64,000 nucleotides of DNA from Triplophysa rosa (taxonomy: Eukaryota > Chordata > Actinopteri > Cypriniformes > Nemacheilidae): contig NC_079890.1 in NCBI RefSeq assembly GCF_024868665.1, positions 7,774,923-7,838,922 on the forward strand. Reading direction: 5' to 3'. A program made the translations under genes and the position numbers. The notes under the pieces are model-generated. The model ran no database searches. It saw only the letters and a program-made list of their open reading frames with translations, and had not been told where the DNA came from. Of the stretch, positions 34,540 to 45,211 are shown one piece after another (the stretch's first letter is position 1; each line of letters begins with the position of its first letter).

Positions 34540-35245
34540 TTAGCACATTTTATTGCAGTTAACCATTTAATCGTCTATCGTTAAGAATACGATAAAATGA
34601 TTTGCCCTTTGCTTTCCCCGCCTGTTCTGGCATCCTGACACACGCAGCTGTCCACCATGTTGAAACAGTATGTTTTATAAAGTTTAAACAGTCTGGTTTT
34701 AAAGCGGGTGTAACACACGCAGTTTCTGCCAATCTCATTTCAATCTTGAGTACCTGTAGATTAGTATTGCATACTGCATATCTTCGAAAAATCTTTAGTG
34801 TGATAACATTTATAAAAGACAGATACAGCTGCATGATTATTTCTGAAAACAGGTGAGCCCTGAACGCGTTCAGGGGGGCGGGACTACAGCTCGAGCACAC
34901 AATATTTCGTTGCATGATCCCTGCATAACTGTTGTTTCACTATAAGTTTGTGTGGTGTAACTTATGTACATACACTCCGATTGCCAACAAAACAAAGATA
35001 TATGACTCAGTTTCACTTACCGCGTGCGGTTCATGACCATCTATAAGCGCAGGGACCGCTCCATCTATCAGTTTCAAACGATCTCCAAATCCAGCGTTAT
35101 ATCCACCATTTATATAACATTCCCCCACAAAATGCAGTGAACAAACAAACACGCAGTGCTCTCTCTCTCTAGCTTCAGCTGGTCGAGCATGAGAAGCCAG
35201 CATGTTTAATAGTGTAAAGAAGTCAAATGCATGAAACACTGTGGC
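34540..35245 (-). repeat. Dispersed fish repeat in/upstream of the EML 5' side
   Basis: 'gtgtaacacacgcagtttct' (34711) and 'aagaagtcaaatgcatgaaa' (35218) are parts of a dispersed family; the latter recurs inverted at about 5010 and in the same orientation near 55420. A minus-strand open frame (34940-35239) ends in a good-looking donor (GCG|gtaagtg) but has no EML likeness and belongs to this repeat. Confidence 0.5.
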
Positions 35246-35479
35246 ACCCCACCTTTAAATTATTGTTCGACCACTGTCGATACCAATGATACAGCCACTC
35301 TAGTGCTCTCCTGATAGCCTAGAGTTCAGATTGCGTGATGACAACCTCCGGACCTCTATAGCAAAAAATCTCAAAATGTATCATTGTCAAGCAATCGTGC
35401 AACGTTGCAACATTAATAATTTATAAACAATTAGCTAAGGGTTGTACGGCAGCTGGAAAAGTACTAAGAACTGAGTTTG

Positions 35480-36140
35480 TTTTTAATGCTGGGACACAAA
35501 CAATTAAACCCCATTTGTTGCTAGATCCTGAGGAGTGATATCCAGCCCTCCCATCAGGGGTTGTTGATGCCTAGGAACTGAACCCCCTCTTCTTATCACA
35601 CCTCTCCCCTCCCCTTCATCTCTTCAGGCCCTGACCACTGGAAATGTGCTTACACATTTCATACTGTTATATCATTTATTGTCATGTTATAAGGACTTGA
35701 TCATTTGGAGAGGAGATCCCATTTGATGCTCTCTTCAGTCACGAGAAAACAAACAAACGAAGTTTCTCACTGACCATTGGATTCTTTGTTACATCTGGGT
35801 ATATAAGGTGCATTGGCTAAAGACTCATGGAAGCATCTGTAACCAGAACTTCCCACACTGCAATTGTGTGTCTCGATTTGGAAGCATCTGTAACCAGAAC
35901 TTCCCACACTGCAATTGTGTGTCTCGATTTGGAAGCATCTGTAACCAGAACTTCCCACACTGCAACTGTCTCTCGATTTTGCCAGGTATGATAAACTTTG
36001 TGGTTTTATTTTATTCTTATATTATATTGATCATCTTTGTCTATTAAGTTTGTATTTTCGTTGTATGTGCATTCTATGATTTTAATTAATGTTGTACCTG
36101 CCTGGCATAATAAATTTGTTATTGTTGATTATATCTGAAT
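35480..36140 (+). mobile_element. Possible solo LTR with TATA box and polyA signal
   Basis: A TATATAAG box at 35800-35807 is followed about 25 bp later by a tandem-repeat segment, then 'ccag|gtatga' near 35985, then AATAAA at 36109. This promoter-to-polyA spacing resembles an LTR. Ends and target duplication were not identified, so the limits are approximate and the call tentative. Confidence 0.35.
35829..35978 (+). repeat. 51-bp tandem repeat, three units, in frame
   Basis: Units start at 35829, 35880 and 35931. Each encodes GSICNQNFPHCNCVSRF when read from the ATG at 35808; the period is 17 codons, so the frame stays open. The third unit has a short deletion. Confidence 0.9.
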
Positions 36141-36960
36141 TCTTCAGAGTCTGTTGTTACCGGTAGTTTGAAAGGAGCCTGTTTTGTTACCGCAAAATCA
36201 ATATGTCAGGATAGGATGGACTGGAGTTTTGATTTTCAACTACAAATGGGGCATATTTATTAAAGTTCACATGTACCAGAATTCCACCTATCACCTGCCT
36301 TAGCAAGTTGCATGATCATGACTAAAATAACTATTGTTATGTTTCTGAGCAAGCATGGGGCGGCCAGACGTAATGATATTAGTTTACCCGGCAACCTCTG
36401 ACTTAAGATCAGAACTGAAAGTTTTGTGACCGCGAGATCCACGAACCTGACCGGCGTGAGACTCTGTGTGACTGCAGGTCCCAAACGAAAGGATAACTAT
36501 ATATATATATATATAAAGTATGAAGATTTACAGATAAAATTAACTATGATCCACAGATACATTGGAAATGTCATTTAACTTATTTGATATTATAATAAAA
36601 TTGGAGTCAGATCGGTCTTAACCACAGAGTCATGTAAATTGAACCAAATTGTAACAGTTTTTAAATAACTTCATGTAGAAATCGCTGAGGAGAAGCAGAA
36701 CACGAGATCCCTTCAACCACGCCATTGGATTCCGTCGTTGGGCCAGTGGGTGGTCTTTTACAGGGTCGATATTTCATTTGAGTGTTCTTAGATTGCTAAA
36801 TGGCCCTTGAAATTTTAAAAAGGGATAAGAAGGGTTTGTCACGGTTTTGTAGCTGTATGACAATCGATAGTGAAAGCTACAGTAGATATTTTATTGATGG
36901 TCCATGATAACACTGTATGTCTGATGGGCTAATTCTGTTTAATATCTGAATATAATTTTA
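36141..36960. other. Non-coding stretch, no gene seen
   Basis: Contains a (TA)n run at 36501-36516. Could include internal sequence of the element at 35480, but no domains were recognised. Confidence 0.4.
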
Positions 36961-37473
36961 TGTCATGGTTCTGCCCCACCTTGTCTTGCTTTTCTTGACC
37001 TAGTGGCAGAACCATGACAGAACCTTTTGTTTTATGTGGAGAGTGACGTTTTGTCCCTGTTGGTCTTCCACTCTCCGTTGTCGCGTCTCTGTTCCCGCCC
37101 TTTTGTCTCTTCATTAGTGATAATTATTAGTTCATGCCCCGCACCTGTCCCCTTCTTGATTTCGTCCCCTTTATATAGTCCTCATGTTTCATTGTCCTGT
37201 GCTGGTTCATTGTGTACTGTGTCGTGTTTCGTGTGGGTGAGTTCTTGTCCTGTTAGTGTAGTTAGTCTTTTGTAATATGTAGTAGATGATATTTTAGTCT
37301 TGTCTAGTGTAGTTAGTCTTTGTCCTTTTGATACCCATGTTTTGTTATGTTACCCCCACGTGGGTCTTTGTTTTGTATTTATATTTTATTAAATGTCTTG
37401 TTAACCCCTTACCCGCTGTCTGCATTTGGGTCCTCTGTCCTTGTCTCCGTGTCTCACCCCGAGAATCATGACA
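36961..37473 (+). repeat. 5' LTR
   Basis: 513 bp, TGTCAT...ATGACA termini, TATATAG near 37174. Very similar to the right LTR apart from small indels and a few substitutions, implying recent insertion. Confidence 0.92.
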
Positions 37474-38777
37474 GAATGAACCAGCCAGAATAGGACCCAG
37501 CAGACAGAGGGATTGCAGCGGGAGGGGTCGATGCTGCCGGACTCCTCTCCAGGGTAGAAGCCGCCGGACTCCCTTCCAGGGTTGAGGCCGCCGGGCTCAA
37601 GTCCAGAGTCAGGACCGTCGGACTCCCTTCCAGGGTCGAGACTGCCGGAACCCCGTCCGGGATTGAGACCGCCGGGCTCCCTTCCAGGGTCGTGGTCGTC
37701 GGGTTCCCCTCCAGGGTCGAGACTGCCGGTGTCCTGTTCCCGCTACAGATCCCTGCCGGCATCCCAGCTGGTACCCAGGCCTGTCGAGTCGACAACATGT
37801 CTTTGTTTGTTCCTGTCCCGCCGGCGATCCAGCCGGTGTCCTTGTTCGCTGCTCAGCTGCCAGAGAGAGAGGCCCAGCCATCGGAGAACGCTGCCCAGCC
37901 ACCAGAGAGCGCTGCCCAGCCACTGACTTCCCCCCCATGTCTCGTCGACATCCAGGCCTGCCCAGCCGGTGATAGCCGGTCTCCCAGTCGGCCATCCAGC
38001 GGACGCCATGTACTGTCCAGTCGGCCATCCAGCCGGCGCCATGTCCTGTCCAGCCGGCCATCCAGCCGGCGCCATGTCCTGTCCAGCCGGCCATCCAGCT
38101 GGCGCCATGTCCTGTCCAGCCGGCCATCCAGCTGGCGCCATGTACTGTCCAGCCGGCCATCCAGCTAGCGCCATGTACTGTCCAGCCGACCACCCAGCCG
38201 GTGCCATGTCCAGTCCAGCCGACCACCCAGCCGGTGCCACGTCCAGTCCAGCCGGACTTCCTGCCGGCGTCATGTGTTGTCCAGCCGGCCTTCCTGCCGG
38301 CATCATGTGTTGTCCAGCCAGCCTTCCAGCCAGCACCATGTGCTGTCTTAGCCAGCCTTCCAGCTGGCGCCATGTCCTGTCCAGCCGGCCATCCAGCTGG
38401 CTCCATGTACTGTCCAGCCGGCCATCCAGCTGGCGCCATGTACTGTCCAGCCGACCACCCAGCCGGTGCCATGTCCAGTCCAGCCGACCACCCAGCCGGT
38501 GCCATGTCCAGTCCAGCCGGACTTCCTGCCGGCGTCATGTGTTGTCCAGCCGGCCTTCCTGCCGGCGTCATGTGTTGTCCAGCCGGCCTTCCAGCCAGCA
38601 CCATGTGCTGTCTTAGCCAGCCTTCCAGCTGGCGCCATGTCTTTGTTTGGACTTTTTTTCCCCCTATGTATCACGTTTTTGGTCGTGTTTTGTATAGTTA
38701 TGTTTTTTGTCACAGTCTGTCTAGTCTTGTTTGTTCCTTGAGGAGCATCAGGATACTGCTCCTTAAGGAGGGGCTTC
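37474..38777 (+). other. Internal region with 33-bp minisatellite and coding-like repeats
   Basis: It starts with MNQPE then a stop, and continues in frame as GLPSRVETAG-type decapeptides (37530-37740). From about 37960 to 38640 it becomes a 33-bp array encoding CPAGHPAGAMS-like units. A longer block (38172-38375) is repeated at about 266 bp distance (38438-38640). As the unit is a multiple of three and lacks stops, several frames on both strands stay open (for example 37969-38616 plus and 37609-38604 minus), so open length alone does not prove coding. Confidence 0.75.
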
Positions 38778-39284
38778 TGTCATGGTTCTGCCCCACCTTG
38801 TCTTGCTTTTCTTGACCTAGTGGCAGAACCATGACAGAACCTCTTGTTTTATGTGGAGAGTGACGTTTTTTCCCTGTTGGTCTTCCACTCTCCGTTGTCG
38901 CGTCTATGTTCCCGCCCTTTCGTCTCTTCATTAGTGATAATTATTAGTTCATGCCCCGCACCTCTCCCCTTCTTGATTTCGTCCCCTTTATATAGTCCTC
39001 ATGTTTCATTGTCCTGTGCTGGTTCATTGTGTACTGTTTCGTGTGGGTGAGTTCTTGTCCTGTTAGTGTAGTTAGTCTTTTGTAATATGTAGTAGATGTT
39101 ATTTTTAGTCTTGTTTAGTGTAGTTAGTCTTTGTCCTTTTGATACCCATGTTTTGTTATGTTACCCCCACGTGGGTCTTTGTTTTGTATTTATATTTTAT
39201 TAAATGTCTTGTTAACCCCTTACCCGCTCTCTGCATTTGGGTCCTCTGTCCTTGTATCCGTGTCTCACCCCGAGAATCATGACA
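38778..39284 (+). repeat. 3' LTR
   Basis: 507 bp; preceded by the purine tract and followed by the atttta duplication. Confidence 0.92.
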
Positions 39285-39340
39285 ATTTTATATGTAAATA
39301 AAAAAAACATATACAGGAGAGAGAATGATATATATATATA

Positions 39341-40561
39341 CACTCACCTAAAGGATTATTAGGAACACCATACTAATACGGTGTTTGACCCCCTTTCGCC
39401 TTCAGAACTGCCTTAATTCTACGTGGCATTGATTCAACAAGGTGCTGAAAGCATTCTTTAGAAATGTTGGCCCATATTGATAGGATAGCATCTTGCAGTT
39501 GATGGAGATTTGTGGGATGCACATCCAGGGCACGAAGCTCCCGTTCCACCACATCCCAAAGATGTTCTATCGGGTTGAGATCTGGTGACTGTGGGGGCCA
39601 TTCTAGTACAGTGAACTCATTGTCATGTTCAAGAAACCAATTTGAAATGATTCGAGCTTTGTGACATGGTGCATTATCCTGCTGGAAGTAGCCATTAGAG
39701 GATGGGTACATGGTGGTCATAAAGGGATGGACATGGTCAGAAACAATGCTCAGGTAGGCCGTGGCATTTAAACGATGCCCAATTGGCACTAAGGGGCCTA
39801 AAGTGTGCCAAGAAAACATCCCCCACACCATTACACCACCACCACCAGCCTGCACAGTGGTAACAAGGCATGATGGATCCATGTTCTCATTCTGTTTACG
39901 CCAAATTCTGACTCTACCATTTGAATGTCTCAACAGAAATCGAGACTCATCAGACCAGGCAACATTTTTCCAGTCTTCAACTGTCCAATTTTGGTGAGCT
40001 CGTGCAAATTGTAGCCTCTTTTTCCTATTTGTAGTGGAGATGAGTGGTACCCGGTGGGGTCTTCTGCTGTTGTAGCCCATCTGCCTCAAGGTTGTGCGTG
40101 TTGTGGCTTCACAAATGCTTTGCTGCATACCTCGGTTGTAACGAGTGGTTATTTCAGTCAAAGTTGCTCTTCTATCAGCTTGAATCAGTCGGCCCATTCT
40201 CCTCTGACCTCTAGCATCAACAAGGCATTTTCGCCCACAGGACTGCCGCATACTGGATGTTTTTCCCTTTTCACACCATTCTTTGTAAACCCTAGAAATG
40301 GTTGTGCGTGAAAATCCCAGTAACTGAGCAGATTGTGAAATACTCAGACCGGCCCGTCTGGCACCAACAACCATGCCACGCTCAAAATTGCTTAAATCAC
40401 CTTTCTTTCCCATTCTGACATTCAGTTTGGAGTTCAGGAGATTGTCTTGACCAGGACCACACCCCTAAATGCATTGAAGCAACTGCCATGTGATTGGTTG
40501 ATTAGATAATTGCATTAATGAGAAATTGAACAGGTGTTCCTAATAATCCTTTAGGTGAGTG
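39341..40561 (-). mobile_element. Complete Tc1/mariner element, DD36E type
   Basis: 1221 bp bounded by TA on both sides (39339-39340, 40562-40563). Terminal inverted repeats of about 28 bp begin CACTCACCTAAAGGATTATT on each strand. A single uninterrupted transposase gene fills the interior on the minus strand. Both ends and the gene look intact, which suggests recent activity. Confidence 0.95.
39373..40413 (-). CDS. Tc1/mariner transposase, intact (DD36E)
   Basis: 346 residues, the usual length for this superfamily. The enzyme would bind the terminal repeats, excise the element and insert it at TA. Residues 1-115 hold the two helix-turn-helix units (SISQSAQLLGFSRTTISRVY; later TTRTTLRQMGYNSRRP). 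Catalytic acids are D155 (WSDESRF), D246 (YFQQDNAPCH) and E283 (LNPIEHLWD). The spacing between the second and third is 36 residues, so DD36E, not the DD34E of classic Tc1; this spacing defines the group called Incomer. The C-terminus is SMPRRIKAVLKAKGG. No stop or frameshift is seen. A near-identical 5' part is repeated at 42787-43145. Confidence 0.95.
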   Translation of the reverse strand: MGKKGDLSNFERGMVVGARRAGLSISQSAQLLGFSRTTISRVYKEWCEKGKTSSMRQSCGRKCLVDARGQRRMGRLIQADRRATLTEITTRYNRGMQQSICEATTRTTLRQMGYNSRRPHRVPLISTTNRKKRLQFARAHQNWTVEDWKNVAWSDESRFLLRHSNGRVRIWRKQNENMDPSCLVTTVQAGGGGVMVWGMFSWHTLGPLVPIGHRLNATAYLSIVSDHVHPFMTTMYPSSNGYFQQDNAPCHKARIISNWFLEHDNEFTVLEWPPQSPDLNPIEHLWDVVERELRALDVHPTNLHQLQDAILSIWANISKECFQHLVESMPRRIKAVLKAKGGQTPY

Positions 40562-40881
40562 TATATATGAAAACACATGACGAATATAGCTTGCTAGAAT
40601 ACAGTAGATCATACCCTTACACTGTCCATCTGAAACAACTACATGCATTGCTAATTTTCAATTCACAAAAACACTAAATTAAATTGTTCCCTGTAGGCTA
40701 CGTATAAAGACCAACAGTGAATGTCTAAAGATATATTAATCCGTAGTGCAGATCATTACACTGTCTATCTTATATCTTAAATTAGCATTAATATTTAAAT
40801 TCACAAAAAAACACTTAATCAGTCAATGTCTATGGACTGGACAGTTATTCATTTGTAAGTTTGTAATAAAAACTGTTACAA

Positions 40882-41402
40882 ACGTCATATGCTGTCAATG
40901 TCAGATGCAGAGAAATTAATTCATGCATTCATGACATCAAGACTAGATTACTGTAAATGCACTGTTAGGTGGTTGCCCTGCAGGCTTATTACAAAAACTC
41001 CAACTGGTCCAAAACGCGGCAGCTCGAGTTCTTACACGTACAAAAAAGTATGAACATATTAGCCCGGTTCTGTCAACCTTGCACTGGTTACCTATAAAGC
41101 ATCGCGTTAACTTTAAAATCTTGCTTATTACCTATAAAGCCCTACATGGTTTAGCTCCTCAGTACTTGAATGAACTCCTTTTGTATTACAGTCCTTCACG
41201 TGCATTACGCTCTCAGGCGTCCTGTCAGTTGGTAATACCTAGAATTTCAAAATCAAGTGTAGGTGGTAGATCCTTTTCCTATCTAGCGCCTAAAGTTTGG
41301 AATAGTCTTCCCTGCACTGTCCGGGAGGCAGACACACTCTGTCAGTTTAAATCTAGACGAAAGACGCATCTTTTTAATCTTGCATACACTACACTTCCAT
41401 AA
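40882..41402 (+). pseudogene. L2 LINE ORF2 C-terminal part, frameshifted (copy A)
   Basis: Equivalent to 43621-44133, but one extra A (ctgtaaatgc) breaks the frame, so only 41079-41402 stays open from a Met. Encodes VLSTLHWLPIKHRVNFK and SYLAPKVWNSLPCTV, the thumb/C-terminal region of L2 ORF2. Confidence 0.85.
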
Positions 41403-42430
41403 TATAAACCCTCTGAGGGTTTAGGCTGCATTAGTTAGGTCAACCGGAACCAAAAACACAACTGATGTACTTGTTGCATCAAAGAGTTCAGAACAGTACT
41501 CTACTCTCAGCCAGTCTTGTCTCATTGTTCCAAGGTTACCACAGCGAGCAGGATGCAGTTCATGGCCTGACCTGATGGTAGAGCGGAGAATGGGAAGCGG
41601 CAACCTGACAAGAGCTGAGATGATAGAGCTGGATAAAGAAGGATGCGGTCACCTGACACGTCTTCATGGCCTGACCTGATGGTAGAGCGGAAATGGGAAG
41701 TGGCGACCTGACAAGAGCTGAGATGATAGAGCTGGATAAAGAAGGACGCGGTCACCTGACACGCCTTCACCACAAAATTTCAAATACTATTAGATTATTA
41801 ATGATAATCTTAAACTATAATTTACCTTATTAGTAAGTTTATTTATTTTATTTAGCCTTGTTGTGCAAGCTCTCTGGAGCTTGTGCAGAGGTAGCAGTTT
41901 TTGCCAGAGGGGAACTGGAATCCCCTGGTTGGGCCTGGGTTCTCCTGAGGTTTTTTTTCTCGATTAGAGTTTTGGGTTCCTCGCCACTGTTTGCATACTG
42001 TTTTCTGCACTATTTGCCTGGCTGGGGGGCTGCTTTACAATTTTAAAGTTTTACTTAATTAATATTGCATATAGGAATTTATAGTCTGTTATATTTGACC
42101 TGTGCTTCTCTCTCCTTTATCTTAAATGTTTGCTCTCACTGAGCGTGTGTGCGTGCGTGTCTGTGTGTGTGCGCATACTTGTCTGTGTACATGTGTGTGT
42201 GCGTGCACGTCCGTGTGTGTGTGTCTATGTCTGTGTGTGTTAGTACGTGTGGATATTGTGTGTGTGGAGTGTTTTGCATGTGGGTATGTCTGTCTTCTGT
42301 GTTTTCAACTTTTTCTTGTTTTTGCAGGTACAACTTTAATTGTTTTGCTTATAGTCAATATGTCTTTGTACAATGCTGCTTTGTAACAATGAAAATTGTA
42401 AAAAGTGCTATATAAATAAAGTTGAGTTAA
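41403..42430 (+). mobile_element. L2 3' untranslated region and tail (copy A)
   Basis: Non-coding. Includes a ~125-bp internal duplication ('cctgacctgatggtagagcg' at about 41566 and 41671), a TG-rich tract at 42140-42260 and a tail 'gtgctatataaataaagttg'. The same 3' region occurs inverted at 54735-55390. Confidence 0.8.
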
Positions 42431-42480
42431 GTTTCGAGCATCGATTTAATATTATTTCCCCATATATATCCCTATTGGAC

Positions 42481-42782
42481 CAGTGTTAATTTCGTTAACG
42501 AAAACTATGACGAAAAGTATTCGTTAACGACATGTTTTCACTGACGAAAACGAGACGATAACTAAATAAAAATGAATGCATTATAACGAAAACTGTAATA
42601 AAAATATACTGACATTTTCGTCAACTAATAAAAACGAGACGAAAATATTCTTGTCCCACCTGGCAGACATCAGATTGCGCGCATGTGCTGCTTATCTCAT
42701 ATAAACGGCAGAGAGAAGTCTCTGGGAGAAGGGGAAGCACACACATGTATTCTGTGTCTCCACGCGGTTTACAAAGCGTCTT
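42481..42782 (+). mobile_element. Truncated hAT-like element (copy A)
   Basis: Left end CAGTGTTAATTTCG preceded by tattggac (42473-42480). Cut off at the N-marked junction; the complete element is in copy B. Confidence 0.8.
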
Positions 42783-42785
42783 TTT

Positions 42786-42786
42786 N
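42786..42786. other. Ambiguous base (N) at duplication junction
   Basis: The only N in the window sits between copy A and copy B, preceded by a run of T. Such a single N commonly marks a contig join or unresolved base. Confidence 0.95.
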
Positions 42787-43145
42787 TGGGGTCTTCTGCT
42801 GTTGTAGCCCATCTGCCTCAAGGTTGTGCGTGTTGTGGCTTCACAAATGCTTTGCTGCATACCTCGGTTGTAACGAGTGGTTATTTCAGTCAAAGTTGCT
42901 CTTCTATCAGCTTGAATCAGTCGGCCCATTCTCCTCTGACCTCTAGCATCAACAAGGCATTTTCGCCCACAGGACTGCCGCATACTGGATGTTTTTCCCT
43001 TTTCACACCATTCTTTGTAAACCCTAGAAATGGTTGTGCGTGAAAATCCCAGTAACTGAGCAGATTGTGAAATACTCAGACCGGCCCGTCTGGCACCAAC
43101 AACCATGCCACGCTCAAAATTGCTTAAATCACCTTTCTTTCCCAT
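42787..43145 (-). pseudogene. Truncated copy of the DD36E transposase gene
   Basis: Encodes the first about 119 residues (MGKKGDLSNFERGM to YNSRRP), then runs through the N into unrelated sequence. The catalytic core is missing; the right terminal repeat is present at 43266-43293. Confidence 0.9.
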
Positions 43146-43620
43146 TCTGACATTCAGTTTGGAGTTCAGGAGATTGTCTTGACCAGGACCACACCCCTAA
43201 ATGCATTGAAGCAACTGCCATGTGATTGGTTGATTAGATAATTGCATTAATGAGAAATTGAACAGGTGTTCCTAATAATCCTTTAGGTGAGTGTATATAT
43301 GAAAACACATGACGAATATAGCTTGCTAGAATACAGTAGATCATACCCTTACACTGTCCATCTGAAACAACTACATGCATTGCTAATTTTCAATTCACAA
43401 AAACACTAAATTAAATTGTTCCCTGTAGGCTACGTATAAAGACCAACAGTGAATGTCTAAAGATATATTAATCCGTAGTGCAGATCATTACACTGTCTAT
43501 CTTATATCTTAAATTAGCATTAATATTTAAATTCACAAAAAAACACTTAATCAGTCAATGTCTATGGACTGGACAGTTATTCATTTGTAAGTTTGTAATA
43601 AAAACTGTTACAAACGTCAT

Positions 43621-44133
43621 ATGCTGTCAATGTCAGATGCAGAGAAGTTAATTCATGCATTCATGACATCAAGACTAGATTACTGTAATGCACTGTTAGG
43701 TGGTTGCCCTGCAGGCTTATTACAAAAACTCCAATTGGTCCAAAACGCGGCAGCTCGAGTTCTTACACGTACAAAAAAGTATGAACATATTAGCCCGGTT
43801 CTGTCAACCTTGCACTGGTTACCTATAAAGCATCGCGTTAACTTTAAAATCTTGCTTATTACCTATAAAGCCTTACATGGTTTAGCTCCTCAGTACTTGA
43901 ATGAACTCCTTTTGTATTACAGTCCTTCACGTGCATTACGCTCTCAGGCGTCCTGTCAGTTGGTAATACCTAGAATTTCAAAATCAAGTGTAGGTGGTAG
44001 ATCCTTTTCCTATCTAGCGCCTAAAGTTTGGAATAGTCTTCCCTGCACTGTCCGGGAGGCAGACACACTCTGTCAGTTTAAATCTAGACTAAAGACGCAT
44101 CTTTTTAATCTTGCATACACTACACTTCCATAA
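43621..44133 (+). pseudogene. L2 LINE ORF2 C-terminal part (copy B)
   Basis: 170 residues open from MLSMSDAEKLIHAFMTSRLD through LQLVQNAAARVLTRTKKY, HWLPIKHRVNFKILLITYKA and KSRLKTHLFNLAY to the natural stop. It is the part downstream of the catalytic motifs of L2 ORF2; the element is 5'-truncated near 43600. Confidence 0.88.
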
Positions 44134-45161
44134 TATAAACCCTCTGAGGGTTTAGGCTGCATTAGTTAGGTCAACCGGAACCAAAAACACAACTGATGTA
44201 CTTGTTGCATCAAAGAGTGCAGAACAGTACTCTACTCTCAGCCAGTCTTGTCTCATTGTTCCAAGGTTACCACAGCGAGCAGGATGCAGTTCATGGCCTG
44301 ACCTGATGGTAGAGCGGAGAATGGGAAGCGGCAACCTGACAAGAGCTGAGATGATAGAGCTGGATAAAGAAGGATGCGGTCACCTGACACGTCTTCATGG
44401 CCTGACCTGATGGTAGAGCGGAAATGGGAAGTGGCGACCTGACAAGAGCTGAGATGATAGAGCTGGATAAAGAAGGACGCGGTCACCTGACACGCCTTCA
44501 CCACAAAATTTCAAATACTATTAGATTATTAATGATAATCTTAAACTATAATTTACCTTATTAGTAAGTTTATTTATTTTATTTAGCCTTGTTGTGCAAG
44601 CTCTCTGGAGCTTGTGCAGAGGTAGCAGTTTTTGCCAGAGGGGAACTGGAATCCCCTGGTTGGGCCTGGGTTCTCCTGAGGTTTTGTTTCTCGATTAGAG
44701 TTTTGGGTTCCTCGCCACTGTTTGCATACTGTTTTCTGCACTATTTGCCTGGCTGGGGGGCTGCTTTACAATTTTAAAGTTTTACTTAATTAATATTGCA
44801 TATAGGAATTTATAGTCTGTTATATTTGACCTGTGCTTCTCTCTCCTTTATCTTAAATGTTTGCTCTCACTGAGCGTGTGTGCGTGCGTGTCTGTGTGTG
44901 TGCGCATACTTGTCTGTGTACATGTGTGTGTGCGTGCACGTCCGTGTGTGTGTGTCTATGTCTGTGTGTGTTAGTACGTGTGGATATTGTGTGTGTGGAG
45001 TGTTTTGCATGTGGGTATGTCTGTCTTCTGTGTTTTCAACTTTTTCTTGTTTTTGCAGGTACAACTTTAATTGTTTTGCTTATAGTCAATATGTCTTTGT
45101 ACAATGCTGCTTTGTAACAATGAAAATTGTAAAAAGTGCTATATAAATAAAGTTGAGTTAA
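44134..45161 (+). mobile_element. L2 3' untranslated region and tail (copy B)
   Basis: Same content as 41403-42430, including the TG-rich tract at 44871-44991. Peptides read from that tract are not genes. Confidence 0.8.
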
Positions 45162-45211
45162 GTTTCGAGCATCGATTTAATATTATTTCCCCATATATAT
45201 CCCTATTGGAC

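Larger units (their letters stand above)
36961..39284 (+). mobile_element. Complete small non-autonomous LTR retrotransposon
   Basis: Two near-identical direct repeats, 36961-37473 and 38778-39284, both begin TGTCATGG and end CATGACA. A purine-rich tract (aaggaggggc, 38764-38774) lies just before the right LTR. A 6-bp duplication, atttta, flanks the element (36955-36960, 39285-39290). The 1.3 kb interior has no protease, reverse transcriptase or integrase, only repetitive proline/alanine-rich frames. The element must rely on another's enzymes. Confidence 0.92.
40055..42782. repeat. Tandem duplication, copy A
   Basis: Matches 42787-45513 at an offset of 2732, then 2731 after a one-base indel near 40957, with only about seven differences seen. 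It spans the 5' part of the DD36E transposase, an L2 3' end and the start of a hAT-like element. Confidence 0.93.

Noticed and set aside
34940..35239. Exon-like minus-strand frame with a good donor upstream of the EML exons
   Set aside because: Its peptide has no EML likeness and its right end belongs to a dispersed repeat also seen near 5.0 and 55.4 kb.
35829..35978. CRISPR-like array
   Set aside because: The repeats are directly adjacent 51-bp units without spacers, and the surrounding sequence is vertebrate; it is an ordinary tandem repeat.
37609..38815. Long overlapping frames on both strands (up to 331 residues)
   Set aside because: They arise because the 33-bp unit is a multiple of three and lacks stops in several frames. 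I kept the region as a minisatellite within an LTR element, not as separate genes.
42126..42415. Cys/Val-rich frames in the TG tracts (also 44857-45146 and 54755-55053)
   Set aside because: They are translations of a microsatellite in an L2 3' region.
42621..43145. 174-residue minus-strand frame mixing transposase and unrelated sequence
   Set aside because: It crosses the single N at 42786 and joins two unrelated pieces; an artefact of the junction.
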